A stretch of 64,000 bases of DNA from Bacteroidales bacterium (lineage in GTDB: Bacteria > Bacteroidota > Bacteroidia > Bacteroidales > UBA10428): NCBI GenBank assembly GCA_035299085.1, contig DATGXG010000004.1, positions 42,888 through 106,887 on the forward strand, given 5' to 3'. Below, in pieces: positions 35,706 through 43,901 of the stretch (positions within the stretch are counted from its first letter, which is position 1; the number at the start of each line of letters is the position of its first letter). Below the pieces are notes generated by a model, which did no database searches, was not told the DNA's origin, and was given only the letters and a program-made list of their open reading frames with translations. Made by a program: the position numbers and the translations under genes.

Positions 35706-36345
35706 ATGAACCGGAGTATTACCTGCCTGCTGTTTCTTGTCGTTTCCTTAGCTTCTTTCAGCCAGACCTTTCTGATCGACGATGACTGGAAATTCCACCG
35801 TGGTGGAGCCCAGGGCGCAGAAGATCCGTCGTTTAATGATTCGGATTGGAGATCGGTTGATCTGCCTCACGACTGGAGCATTGAGGACCTGCCCGGTACA
35901 AATTCTCCTTTTTCACCTGATGCGGTAAGCCAGGTAAGCGGAGGCTTTACAACCGGCGGGACAGGTTGGTACAGGAAATCAATAAATATTCCGGCTGAAT
36001 GGAATGGGAAACGGGTAACTGTCATTTTCGACGGAGTGTATATGAATTCACAATGCTGGATCAACGATACAACATATGGTTTCAGGATGAACGGCATTCC
36101 TTTAAAATTAATGGGAGGATGCGTTCATCACGACAACGGTCCCCTTGGTTCAAGAGCAAGGATCGCTGCTCGCTGTCGGCAATGCCAATCCCATGAGCAC
36201 CGAAAGCTACAGCTTGCCAAGGCGCAAAGCCTGGCGGGGTAAATGTCTTGCGATCGTAAAATCTTCACATAATCCGGGAACGATAAAGCTGACGGTATAT
36301 TCGGAGGGATTGAGAGAAGGAACGGTTGAAATAATGTGTGAATAA
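35706..36345 (+). pseudogene. Decayed glycoside hydrolase family 2 (beta-galactosidase-like) gene
   Basis: The start is normal: signal peptide MNRSITCLLFLVVSLASFSQ, then the GH2 sugar-binding domain (FLIDDDWKFHRGG, DLPHDWSIED, GTGWYRKSI, FDGVYMNSQCWIN). The frame then jumps to the barrel start (FRMNGIPLKLMGGCVHHDNGPLGS). Another jump plus a frameshift leads to the C-terminal end (VGNANPMSTESYSLPRRKAW, PGTIKLTVYSEGLREG) in a different frame near 36168-36345. About 215 codons remain of a family near 800. Two internal deletions explain it. Confidence 0.8.
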
Positions 36346-36420
36346 AGAATGTCAAGGGTGACAAAGTGCCAGGCGAAGTCTGTGACTTCGTCTTTATGTA
36401 ACTGATAGTTAATTAACATA

Positions 36421-36549
36421 GTAATGAAATTCCGTTCGGACGAAGTTGCAAACTTCGCCTAGCATTGAGTAATGAAATTCCGTTCGGACGAAGTTGCAAA
36501 CTTCGCCTAGCATTGAGTAATCAAATTCCGTTCGGACGAAGTTGCAAAC
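36421..36549. repeat. 48-bp tandem repeat, 2.7 copies, third split by an insertion
   Basis: Copies start at 36421, 36469 and 36517 with GTAATGAAATTCCG (third copy GTAATCAAATTCCG). Each unit contains GAAGTTGCAAACTTC, itself a short hairpin. The third copy breaks off at GTTGCAAAC (36541-36549) and resumes with the same nine bases at 36854. Confidence 0.8.
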
Positions 36550-36853
36550 CATAGCCGTCAACTTAAGCTAAAATCCGCGTTAGCGGATTAATGTGAATAG
36601 CGCCGGCTGAAAGCCGGTGTTATGGCGTTTGTGGTTTTCACAACCGCGTTAGCGGTTGAATTTGAACAAGTGAAACTATCAGTCAACGGTATTCAACCGT
36701 TGTGTTTACATTTAACCACTCCGTGGTTAGAAGTACTGTATGCATTGGATATTCGCTTACACCGGCTTTCAGCCGGCGCTATTCAAATTAAGCCACTATG
36801 TGGTTTAAACCATTAATTAACTGTACAGTAATGGCCTTAAGTTGACGGCGATG
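36550..36853. mobile_element. 304-bp non-autonomous insertion (MITE-like) with 9-bp target duplication
   Basis: Terminal inverted repeats CATAGCCGTCAACTTAAG and CTTAAGTTGACGGCGATG (18 bp, one mismatch). The target GTTGCAAAC is duplicated exactly on both sides (36541-36549 and 36854-36862). There is no transposase. Inside is a 25-bp perfect inverted repeat (around 36597-36621 and 36759-36783) and several small hairpins such as AACCGCGTTAGCGGTT. It must have been moved by a transposase encoded elsewhere. Confidence 0.8.
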
Positions 36854-36905
36854 GTTGCAAACTTCGCCTAGCACTTTGGGGATAATACTAAGACTCTGTC
36901 AGGTC

Positions 36906-36968
36906 TTGCCGGTCAATCCCAAATCTTAATCACAAATCGTAAATCCGTAAATCGTAAATCGTAAATCC
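36906..36968. repeat. AAATCGTAAATC-type short tandem repeats
   Basis: About five imperfect copies of AATCGTAAATC-like units next to the siaC stop. The same motif occurs in both orientations at 49407-49513. Confidence 0.5.
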
Positions 36969-36970
36969 TT

Positions 36971-37372
36971 TTACTCCCTCACTACCGCAATAAATTCCAT
37001 TGGTACGTTAACCATCTGGGCGATTTCTTCACCGGCTTCGAGCATATCGTGGTCGTCTTCTTCAAAATACCAGTAGTTTCTTATGTTGCAGCCCTTTTGT
37101 ATATATTGTCCCGACAGTGTCAACACATCGGCAATGAACTTGGCTGCAGCAGAATTAAAGTATCCAAGCCTGAAATGTATCCTGAATGCCGGATGAATCG
37201 CATCCCCGGCGGGCAGGGTTTGCAGGTGCTTTTCAAAATCCCTTAAAACCCCTTCGCTGAAACTTCTGATGTTTTCGGGAAGACATTTCCCTTTTATATG
37301 GAACACCTGCTTTTCGGTATCCAGCACAACTTCAGGTGTTTTGTCTGTCTTTTTGATGTCAATGGTTTTCAT
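36971..37372 (-). CDS. SiaC-family regulatory phosphoprotein (DUF1987)
   Basis: 133 residues. The family marks are the opening TDKTPEVVLDTEKQVFHIKGKCLPENIRSF, LGYFNSAAAKFIADVL and the acidic YWYFEEDDHDMLEAGEEIAQ near the end. SiaC proteins switch partners according to phosphorylation of one Thr/Ser by an SiaB-type kinase, removed by a PP2C phosphatase. That residue, usually Thr in YxNTSSxK, appears to be Ser here (YFNSAAAK). No SiaB, SiaA or SiaD gene lies adjacent. Confidence 0.82.
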   Translation of the reverse strand: MKTIDIKKTDKTPEVVLDTEKQVFHIKGKCLPENIRSFSEGVLRDFEKHLQTLPAGDAIHPAFRIHFRLGYFNSAAAKFIADVLTLSGQYIQKGCNIRNYWYFEEDDHDMLEAGEEIAQMVNVPMEFIAVVRE

Positions 37373-37393
37373 AGAATGTTTTTCCTGAAGTAA

Positions 37394-38635
37394 TTATTTG
37401 AATTTTTCAAGAAGGTCTTTCACTGCGTCTTTGTGAACCATAAAATCCATCATTTTAAGCTTCACATAATCTTCAGAGAAGAAATAATAACCAAACTCTT
37501 TCGCATTCGGATCGCCGTTTCTTGATCCGGATCCTGAATCCTTGACAAGATACCAGTCCCTTCCGTCCTTTTCAAGATAACCTACAATATGCAATCCGTG
37601 GTCATCCGTGGTTGTTTTGTTGCTGAATCTGAACTGCCTTGCATCGTCATTAATGTAAGCTGAGGGAATATCAAATTCAGGGACAACTGCACACTGTGTA
37701 ATCCTGTCAAAACCCGGTTCGCTAACATCACCACCTATGGCAACTGTGAATCCCTGGTGAACCGCCGATTTAAGCGAAGCCATGAAAACATCAAGCGGTA
37801 CATTGTAATAATCCTTACTGTGCCACCAGTTATCGGGAACCGAATATTCCACTTTCTTATAAAAAGGCTCCTGCAAATAGGAAAGGATGCCCACATAATC
37901 ATCGGGATTGATTTTTACAACTTGCCTGAGATAATCCTGCGGACTCATTTTTTTGCCGTTCACAGTTACTTCAGTCGGAGGTACACCGAGGTAATGATTC
38001 ATTATTGATTTTATTGTAGCAATTGCCTCTTCTTCATTCCATGCCGAATTCTCCTTAACCCATTGCATATATTTTGTCATTTCATCCACCATGGTGGAGT
38101 GATTATGGTACTTCCTGCCATCGAGCAAGCCTGTATAACTTTCTTCAGGAACTACACCATATTGTTTCCAGATACGGGTTACGGCATCTGATTCAGATCC
38201 TTCGCTGTACTCTGAGTTTCCGCGTTCATTTATGAATCTCCTCGTTTTCTCAACCCATTCCCAATACACGGTGTATATTTCCGACAGTTTAACCTGAACT
38301 TTATTAATCCTGTAGGCATCCGATTCTAACATGGAAGTGGTTGAAAAGCACCAGCAGGTACTTGTATTTCCCTGTGAAATCGGAGGGTTATGCCATTGCT
38401 GGTTTTTATAAAGATCAACTTTGTTGGGCAAAGACAATACGGTAAGATCAGCGGAGAAATACTTCCTAGTTTTCTCCGGTTCTTTGCGGGCTTCTACATC
38501 CCTGTCATCTTTAAGGATTGAATTTTGCCAGAAACCTGACTTTGGTTCAATAAAAATGGCCTTTGCCGGAAATTGAGCTTTTGCAGTATAAAGGCTGGAG
38601 CAAAGGATTACTAAAAGTGAAATTCTGAAATACAT
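37394..38635 (-). CDS. Secreted C1-family (bleomycin hydrolase-like) cysteine peptidase
   Basis: About 413 residues from ATG 38635, which gives signal peptide MYFRISLLVILCSSLYTAKA; an upstream ATG at 38659 is less likely. The catalytic Gln-Cys region is ISQGNTSTCWCFSTTSMLES, the His is in TTDDHGLHIVGYLEKDG and the Asn-equivalent region is WYLVKDSGSGSRNG, where the usual Asn-Ser-Trp is Asp-Ser-Gly. Bleomycin hydrolases are normally cytosolic; this form is exported, as often in Bacteroidetes. Confidence 0.85.
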   Translation of the reverse strand: MYFRISLLVILCSSLYTAKAQFPAKAIFIEPKSGFWQNSILKDDRDVEARKEPEKTRKYFSADLTVLSLPNKVDLYKNQQWHNPPISQGNTSTCWCFSTTSMLESDAYRINKVQVKLSEIYTVYWEWVEKTRRFINERGNSEYSEGSESDAVTRIWKQYGVVPEESYTGLLDGRKYHNHSTMVDEMTKYMQWVKENSAWNEEEAIATIKSIMNHYLGVPPTEVTVNGKKMSPQDYLRQVVKINPDDYVGILSYLQEPFYKKVEYSVPDNWWHSKDYYNVPLDVFMASLKSAVHQGFTVAIGGDVSEPGFDRITQCAVVPEFDIPSAYINDDARQFRFSNKTTTDDHGLHIVGYLEKDGRDWYLVKDSGSGSRNGDPNAKEFGYYFFSEDYVKLKMMDFMVHKDAVKDLLEKFK

Positions 38636-38702
38636 AGAATGAGAGATTAAATAACGCATGAAATTACACTAATTTTCGAATCACTGTGCAGGCCGGGGTA
38701 TT

Positions 38703-39431
38703 TTATAAGGTATCCAATATCAATATATCACAGGGATCAAGCAGAAGTTCCCCTTTGAATTTAAGCATAATCTGTGCAGTTGTGATCACATCACGGCGGC
38801 AATATTCCACTATGCGGGCAAGATTGTCTTCCTGCCAGTAGATACGGGATACCTGGCTTCCGTCTGTTTCTGTTTTAGGGCTTTCAATATTGAAAAGGGA
38901 AGCCAGGAGATCAAGGGATGTATAATGCTTATGATCTCCGAATTTCCACAGCTCAAGGGTATCAATATGCCTTATTTCCCAGGGCCTTTTCCCGGCATTG
39001 TCGAATAAATCGGGCAACCTGATGCCATTTACCACCATCCGCCTGGCTATATAGGGGAAATCGAATTCCCTGCCATTATGAGCACAAAGATCAATTTCGC
39101 GTTTCTGGCACAGCCGGGTAATAAGGTCAGCAAATTCGGCAAGCAGTACTTTTTCATCTGGACCGAAAAAAGATTTCAGTCGCAACACTCTTTTTTCTTC
39201 CAGCAAACCGATCATTCCGGTAGAAATGCAGATTATCTTGCCGAATTCTGCATATATGCCGGCTCGCTGGTAAACTGACTCAGGCGTTTCCGTTTCTTCT
39301 TTTTTCAGGTAAGAAGCTTTCTTTTCCCACAAGGTCCTGATCCTTTCAGGAACATCGTCATAAACAGGATATGCCGGAACCGTTTCAATATCAAGGAACA
39401 GTATGTTGCCTATTTTTAACTGGTCTAACAT
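38703..39431 (-). CDS. PolB-related 3'-5' exonuclease (DEDD family)
   Basis: 242 residues. Exonuclease motifs are ILFLDIETVPAYP (ExoI, Asp-Glu), LCAHNGREFDFPYIARR (ExoII Asp) and the late EYCRRDVITTAQI (ExoIII). It belongs to the ribonuclease-H-like family often described as predicted 3'-5' exonuclease related to PolB. It stands alone without polymerase domain. Confidence 0.82.
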   Translation of the reverse strand: MLDQLKIGNILFLDIETVPAYPVYDDVPERIRTLWEKKASYLKKEETETPESVYQRAGIYAEFGKIICISTGMIGLLEEKRVLRLKSFFGPDEKVLLAEFADLITRLCQKREIDLCAHNGREFDFPYIARRMVVNGIRLPDLFDNAGKRPWEIRHIDTLELWKFGDHKHYTSLDLLASLFNIESPKTETDGSQVSRIYWQEDNLARIVEYCRRDVITTAQIMLKFKGELLLDPCDILILDTL

Positions 39432-39448
39432 AATATGGCCGGAATCGT

Positions 39449-39456
39449 TATTTTTG
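39449..39456 (+). promoter_or_regulatory. Candidate -7 box upstream of manA
   Basis: TATTTTTG at 39449-39456, about 62 bp before the manA ATG. The matching TTTG at -33 is not clear, so this is tentative. Confidence 0.35.
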
Positions 39457-39517
39457 CACTCTGAAAAATTACAAAATATCAGTCAAATACGCAACGAAAC
39501 ATTCTAACTGCTTTTTT

Positions 39518-40549
39518 ATGAACCGTTTGTATCCTCTGAAATTCAAGCCGATAATTAAAGATAAGATCTGGGGTGGCACAAGGCTGAAAAACCTTCTGAA
39601 TAAAAGTACAAAAACCGATAAGGCAGGTGAAAGCTGGGAAATCAGTGGATTTCCGGGTAATATTTCAAGGGTTAAGAACGGGTTTCTTGCCGGTAATTCC
39701 CTCGAAGAAATTATTGAGGTTTACATGGGCGATTTGGTAGGTGACAGTGTATTTGATCAGTTCGGAACCATGTTCCCGCTTTTGATCAAATTCATTGATG
39801 CAAATGATGTCCTGAGCGTCCAGGTACATCCCGGAGATGAGCTTGCGGAAAAGCAATTCGGCTCATTCGGAAAGACAGAAATGTGGTATGTATTAAGTGC
39901 AGAAAAGGATGCTGAAATAATAATAGGCTTTAACCAGAAGGTTGATGCCGAAAAATATATGGATCAACTGGAAAAGAAAAAGATCCTTGACATTCTGAAT
40001 AAGGAAAAGACAAGGCCGGGTGATGTTTTCTTTTTGCCTGCAGGCCGTATTCACGCGCTGGGATCAGGCATCCTGGTTGCCGAGATTCAGCAAACCTCCG
40101 ATGCAACATTACGAATTTATGATTTTGACAGGGTTGATGAAAAAGGGAAACCGCGCCCTCTCCATAATGACAAGGCACTTGAAGCCATAGATTTCAGTGA
40201 TGTTAAAGAATTTAAGACTTCATACAAGGTAACACCCAATGAGTCTGTTAGCCTGGTTTCATGTAATTATTTCACAACAAATCTTATTGAACTCAGTAAG
40301 TCTGTCGATAAAGATTACAGCCGGATTGATTCCTTCATTATATTCATGTGCATTGAAGGCAGTTTCTCAATCAGGTATTATGATAACGAGCTTGAACAGG
40401 TAAAAAAAGGCGAGACCGTGCTTTTACCGGCTGAACTGAAGAATATTTCACTATTACCAGATCCTTCAGCACGTATTCTTGAGATTTATGCCGGCAAGCA
40501 TCAAAAGCCGGATCGTTCAAATGAATTATTCGATCAGATACTGGGATGA
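39518..40549 (+). CDS. manA: Type I phosphomannose isomerase
   Basis: 343 residues. It interconverts mannose-6-phosphate and fructose-6-phosphate. Zinc-site and active-site blocks: LSVQVHPGDELAEK, FGKTEMWYVL, FFLPAGRIHALGSGILVAEIQQTSDATLRIYDF. The cupin-like C-terminal part ends in LEIYAGKHQ. It overlaps engB by four bases (ATGA), so the two are translationally coupled. Confidence 0.9.
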   Translation: MNRLYPLKFKPIIKDKIWGGTRLKNLLNKSTKTDKAGESWEISGFPGNISRVKNGFLAGNSLEEIIEVYMGDLVGDSVFDQFGTMFPLLIKFIDANDVLSVQVHPGDELAEKQFGSFGKTEMWYVLSAEKDAEIIIGFNQKVDAEKYMDQLEKKKILDILNKEKTRPGDVFFLPAGRIHALGSGILVAEIQQTSDATLRIYDFDRVDEKGKPRPLHNDKALEAIDFSDVKEFKTSYKVTPNESVSLVSCNYFTTNLIELSKSVDKDYSRIDSFIIFMCIEGSFSIRYYDNELEQVKKGETVLLPAELKNISLLPDPSARILEIYAGKHQKPDRSNELFDQILG

Positions 40550-41139
40550 TCATACAATCGGTGAAATTCATACAAAGCAGCGCCGATTTAAAATCGTGTC
40601 CGCGTGAAGGTCCGCCTGAATTTGCCTTCGCCGGCCGCTCGAATGTCGGAAAATCTTCGCTTCTGAATTTACTGGCAGGCACCCGGAACCTTGCCAAAAC
40701 TTCGTCTACACCGGGAAAAACAAAACTGATCAATCATTTTCTTGTAAATGACAAATGGTACCTGGTTGACCTGCCCGGTTACGGATTTGCCCGTACCGGA
40801 AAGAAAACAAGGAATGATTTTCTCACAACCATCGGTCATTATCTCCAGCAAAGGAAGACACTTGCCTGTTTGTTTATACTTGTCGATAGCAGGCACAACC
40901 CAATGAACAGCGATATTGAATTTATAAACTGGACTGGTGAGGCTGGCATTCCTCTTGCCCTTGTATTCACCAAGACGGATAAAATGTCATCAACCGCACT
41001 CAAAAAGAATCTCGATTATTATAAAAAGACATTGCTTCAATCGTGGGACGAATTACCCCCTGTTTTCGTATCGTCTTCACCCGATAAAACCGGCAGGGAG
41101 GAAATTCTTGATTTCATTGAAAACACGCTGAAACATTGA
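40546..41139 (+). CDS. engB: Ribosome biogenesis GTPase EngB/YsxC
   Basis: 197 residues, full length. GTPase motifs: G1 GRSNVGKSSLL, switch STPGKTKLIN, G3 DLPGYGFA, G4 TKTDK and late SSSPDKTG (G5 region). It helps assemble the large ribosomal subunit. It shares ATGA with the manA stop. Confidence 0.93.
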   Translation: MIIQSVKFIQSSADLKSCPREGPPEFAFAGRSNVGKSSLLNLLAGTRNLAKTSSTPGKTKLINHFLVNDKWYLVDLPGYGFARTGKKTRNDFLTTIGHYLQQRKTLACLFILVDSRHNPMNSDIEFINWTGEAGIPLALVFTKTDKMSSTALKKNLDYYKKTLLQSWDELPPVFVSSSPDKTGREEILDFIENTLKH

Positions 41140-41168
41140 ATTTTTAAATTAATCGCATTTCATCTTCT

Positions 41169-41196
41169 TTTGTTGAGCGGATATTTTTTACATTTG
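41169..41196 (+). promoter_or_regulatory. Candidate promoter of prs
   Basis: TACATTTG at 41189-41196 fits the -7 consensus exactly. TTTG at 41169-41172 is the best -33 candidate, but the 16-bp spacer is a little short. The prs ATG is 30 bp downstream. Confidence 0.55.
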
Positions 41197-41225
41197 CAGC
41201 ACTTCAATTAACCTGATTTGCAAAG

Positions 41226-42164
41226 ATGAAAATTAAGGCTCCAATTAAATTTTTCTCTGGTCGCGCTTCACATTATCTGGCTGAAAAAATCACTCAAAGT
41301 TACGGAACCGAACTGGGTCGCACATCGGTTCTGGAATTCAGCGATGGTGAGTTTCAGCCTTACTTTGAAGAGTCAGTCAGGGGTTGCATCGTTTTTATAG
41401 TTCAGTCAACTTTCCCTCCTTCAGATAACCTGATGGAACTTTTGTTGCTCATTGATGCGGCAAAAAGAGCTTCTGCTTACCAGGTGGTGGCCGTAATGCC
41501 ATATCTCGGGCTGGCAAGGCAGGACAGGAAAGACAGGCCCAGGTGCAGCATTGGAGCAAAACTGGTTGCAGATATATTAACTGCAGCGGGGGCAGACAGG
41601 GTAATGACAATGGACCTCCATGCCGATCAGATACAGGGATTTTTCAATGTGCCTGTGGATCATTTATACGGATCAACGATTTTTGTTCCCTATATTAAAA
41701 ACCTGGGACTTGACAATCTTGTTATTGCTGCACCCGATATGGGCGGGACCAAGAGAGCCAACGCATACTCAAGGTTTCTGAACTGTGAAATGGTGATTTG
41801 CTATAAGGTCAGAAAAAAGGCCAATGTAGTAGAAGAGATCCGGGTAATCGGTGATGTAAAAGACAAGAATGTCATCATTGTGGATGATATGATTGATACG
41901 GCAGGGACTGTTTGCCTGGCCGCAAGACTGATGATGGAAGAAGGAGCCCGGAGCATAAGAGTGGTTTGCACACACCCGGTTCTATCGGGACCCGCTTATG
42001 AACGTATTGAAAAATCAGATATTACAGAGGTTGTTGTAACAGACACCATTCCTCTGCGGGGTCATTCGGATAAAATCAAAGTGCTGAGCATAGCTGATTT
42101 GTTTGCTGACGTGATCCATAAGGTTTATAAATATAAATCGATAACGGAGAATTTTCTGATTTAG
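41226..42164 (+). CDS. prs: Ribose-phosphate pyrophosphokinase
   Basis: 312 residues, the usual length. It makes PRPP from ribose-5-phosphate and ATP. Motifs: FSDGEFQPYFEESVRG, VVAVMPYLGLARQDRKDRPR, TMDLHADQIQGFF and the PRPP loop NVIIVDDMIDTAGTV. A promoter-like box precedes it. Confidence 0.95.
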   Translation: MKIKAPIKFFSGRASHYLAEKITQSYGTELGRTSVLEFSDGEFQPYFEESVRGCIVFIVQSTFPPSDNLMELLLLIDAAKRASAYQVVAVMPYLGLARQDRKDRPRCSIGAKLVADILTAAGADRVMTMDLHADQIQGFFNVPVDHLYGSTIFVPYIKNLGLDNLVIAAPDMGGTKRANAYSRFLNCEMVICYKVRKKANVVEEIRVIGDVKDKNVIIVDDMIDTAGTVCLAARLMMEEGARSIRVVCTHPVLSGPAYERIEKSDITEVVVTDTIPLRGHSDKIKVLSIADLFADVIHKVYKYKSITENFLI

Positions 42165-42267
42165 GCCATAGGCTGTAGGAAAACTTCTTAAATCAAAAAT
42201 CGGTGTTTGGTGTTCGGTGTTCATTACTAGGACCAATGGGACGTATGAGACCAATGGGACCGGCGGA

Positions 42268-42312
42268 ATCCAGTATCCAGCATCCACTATCCAGCATCCG
42301 GTATCCAGTATC
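42268..42312. repeat. ATCCAGTATCCAGCATCC tandem repeats
   Basis: About six imperfect 7-bp units of the type ATCCAGC/ATCCAGT between prs and the rplY promoter. Such runs are common as filler in Bacteroidetes intergenic DNA. A GGACCAATGGGAC direct repeat lies just before it. Confidence 0.6.
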
Positions 42313-42336
42313 TTTTCTTTAATCCAAATAATTTTT

Positions 42337-42344
42337 TATCTTTG
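42337..42344 (+). promoter_or_regulatory. Candidate -7 box of rplY
   Basis: TATCTTTG fits TAnnTTTG exactly. No clean TTTG at -33 (TTTTCTTT lies there). It would give a 5' leader of about 100 nt ahead of rplY. Confidence 0.5.
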
Positions 42345-42360
42345 CCCTCCTTTTTAACCT

Positions 42361-42440
42361 TTGTTTACATTAAACAATGGTGTAATGGGGAATCCGGTTA
42401 TCCCGGGGAATTCCAGGTAGCACGAGTATTATTGTTTAAT
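42361..42440 (+). promoter_or_regulatory. Structured leader of rplY, possible autoregulatory RNA
   Basis: ATTAAACAAT (42369-42378) pairs perfectly with ATTGTTTAAT (42431-42440), ending 12 nt before the rplY ATG. The same first arm can instead pair with TTGTTTA at 42361-42367. The enclosed part holds GGTAGCACGAGTA, which recalls loop E of 5S rRNA, the site bound by L25. Leader regulation is inferred. Confidence 0.4.
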
Positions 42441-42451
42441 CAATTATTAAA

Positions 42452-43096
42452 ATGAAAACTTTCGATCTGAAAGCGACCCTGCGCTCAGCAACAGGAAAAA
42501 AAGACGCAAAAAATCTGAGAAGAAACGGCCAGGTACCCTGCGTTCTGTATGGCGGTAAAGAAAACGTTCACTTCGCAGCCCAGGCAAGAGATTTTAAGGA
42601 TCTTGTTTACACGCATCATACCTTTATAGTTGATATCGACGTTGAAGGTAAGAAGCATCTGGCTGTAATGAAGGAATTGCAGTTTCACCCGGTAAGCGAT
42701 GACATCAACCACATTGATTTTATCGAAGTATCAAGGGATAAGGCTATTATAGTTGAACTTCCTGTTGAAATCACTGGGAATTCAATCGGTATCCGTGCCG
42801 GTGGTAAACTCAGGCAGCGCAAAAGATACGTTAAGGTTAAAGGACTGATGGATAAATTGCCTGATGTTCTTACTCTCGATATTTCGGACCTTGATATCGG
42901 AGGGTCAATCCTTGCCGGCGATGTTAAAATTCCCGAGGTTGAAATACTCGAAGCTCCGCGCTCACTTATCGTTGGTGTGATATCAGCCAGGGCTGCTGCC
43001 AAAGGTATGGGAGAAGCTGAAACTGCTTCACCTGCCGAAGCTGCTGCTGCTCCTGCTGCTGCCGCTCCTGCTGCCGAAGCCAAGAAAGAAAAATAA
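42452..43096 (+). CDS. rplY: Large-subunit ribosomal protein bL25 (Ctc form)
   Basis: 214 residues. The 5S-binding domain (LKATLRSATGKKDAKNLRRNGQVPCVLYGG) is followed by the TL5/Ctc extension domain (VELPVEITGNSIGIRAGGKL). The last 40 residues are an Ala/Pro-rich tail (SPAEAAAAPAAAAPAAEA), which is common in Bacteroidetes. The pth gene follows by 8 bp, a well-known pairing. Confidence 0.93.
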   Translation: MKTFDLKATLRSATGKKDAKNLRRNGQVPCVLYGGKENVHFAAQARDFKDLVYTHHTFIVDIDVEGKKHLAVMKELQFHPVSDDINHIDFIEVSRDKAIIVELPVEITGNSIGIRAGGKLRQRKRYVKVKGLMDKLPDVLTLDISDLDIGGSILAGDVKIPEVEILEAPRSLIVGVISARAAAKGMGEAETASPAEAAAAPAAAAPAAEAKKEK

Positions 43097-43104
43097 CATT
43101 TGTT

Positions 43105-43671
43105 TTGAAATACCTGATAGCCGGATTGGGTAATGTGGGAGATGAATACCACAATACCAGGCACAATATCGGTTTCACAATACTGGATGCTTTAGCAGAG
43201 GCATCCGGTATTGTTTTTAATGACAAACGGTACGGTTTTACTACTGAATACCGTTACAAAGGCCGCACTCTCATTCTGCTCAAACCCAACACCTACGTCA
43301 ATCTAAGCGGAAAGTCGGTTAACTACTGGTTGCAGAAAGAATCCATTCCTCCTGAAAATCTCCTGGTACTATCAGATGACCTTTCGCTGCCCTTCGGCAC
43401 AATCCGTCTCAGAGCCAGGGGTGGTGACGGGGGACATAACGGACTCACAAGCATAATTGAAACACTGGGCAATCAGAACTTCGCCCGTTTGAGGTTCGGC
43501 ATCGGAGGCGATTTTCCGTATGGAATGCAGGTTGATTATGTCCTCGGCAAATGGACAAAAGAAGAAGCATCCGTACTTCCTGAAAAACTTAAAAGCTGCC
43601 ACGAAGTCATACAGGGTTTCGCCACCCTCGGCGTTGAACGAACAATGAATAATTTCAATAAGAGGCTGTAG
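43105..43671 (+). CDS. pth: Peptidyl-tRNA hydrolase
   Basis: 188 residues with TTG start at 43105; the conserved first strand (MKYLIAGLGNVGDEY) begins exactly there. It releases peptides from stalled peptidyl-tRNA. Key residues: Asn in GNVG, catalytic His in NTRHNIGF, and LSDDLSLPFGTIRLRARGGDGGHNGL. Full length. Confidence 0.93.
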   Translation: MKYLIAGLGNVGDEYHNTRHNIGFTILDALAEASGIVFNDKRYGFTTEYRYKGRTLILLKPNTYVNLSGKSVNYWLQKESIPPENLLVLSDDLSLPFGTIRLRARGGDGGHNGLTSIIETLGNQNFARLRFGIGGDFPYGMQVDYVLGKWTKEEASVLPEKLKSCHEVIQGFATLGVERTMNNFNKRL

Positions 43672-43705
43672 GCGAAACAGCGCTGACAGGTTGGACCCGG
43701 CGTAA

Positions 43706-43806
43706 AACCTGACAGCGTCGCAGACCTGTCAGCGTTTTAAGATTTATAATTAGAAGATACATATAAATAAACAACGCTGTCAGGTCCTCCGGACGCTGAC
43801 AGGTTG
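43706..43806. repeat. CTGACAGCG inverted repeat, copy 1
   Basis: Left arm ACCTGACAGCGTCGCAGACC and right arm, an imperfect reverse copy (AACGCTGTCAGGTCCTCCGG), are separated by about 35 bp. The same pair of arms occurs at 57027. No gene. It lies between pth and the histidine kinase. Confidence 0.65.
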
Positions 43807-43901
43807 GATTTTGCCTATAGCCATAACCTTCTCGTTAATTATCTGTTAAAACCATTAAACTCACTCTAATTTGTTATAAATTAGTCGGGTGCAGAAAGAA
43901 T

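Larger units (their letters stand above)
36362..36877. repeat. Composite element with 17-bp inverted ends
   Basis: The left end AAAGTGCCAGGCGAAGT (36363-36379) and right end ACTTCGCCTAGCACTTT (36861-36877) are inverted copies with one mismatch. Inside are 48-bp tandem repeats and a younger inserted element. No gene is present. It follows the GH2 remnant directly. Confidence 0.6.

Noticed and set aside
36421..36549. CRISPR-like array
   Set aside because: The 48-bp units follow each other without unique spacers and there are no cas genes; it is a plain tandem repeat.
42685..43226. Gln- and Ala-rich frames antisense to rplY and pth
   Set aside because: They reflect the Ala/Pro tail of L25 read backwards and have no domain.
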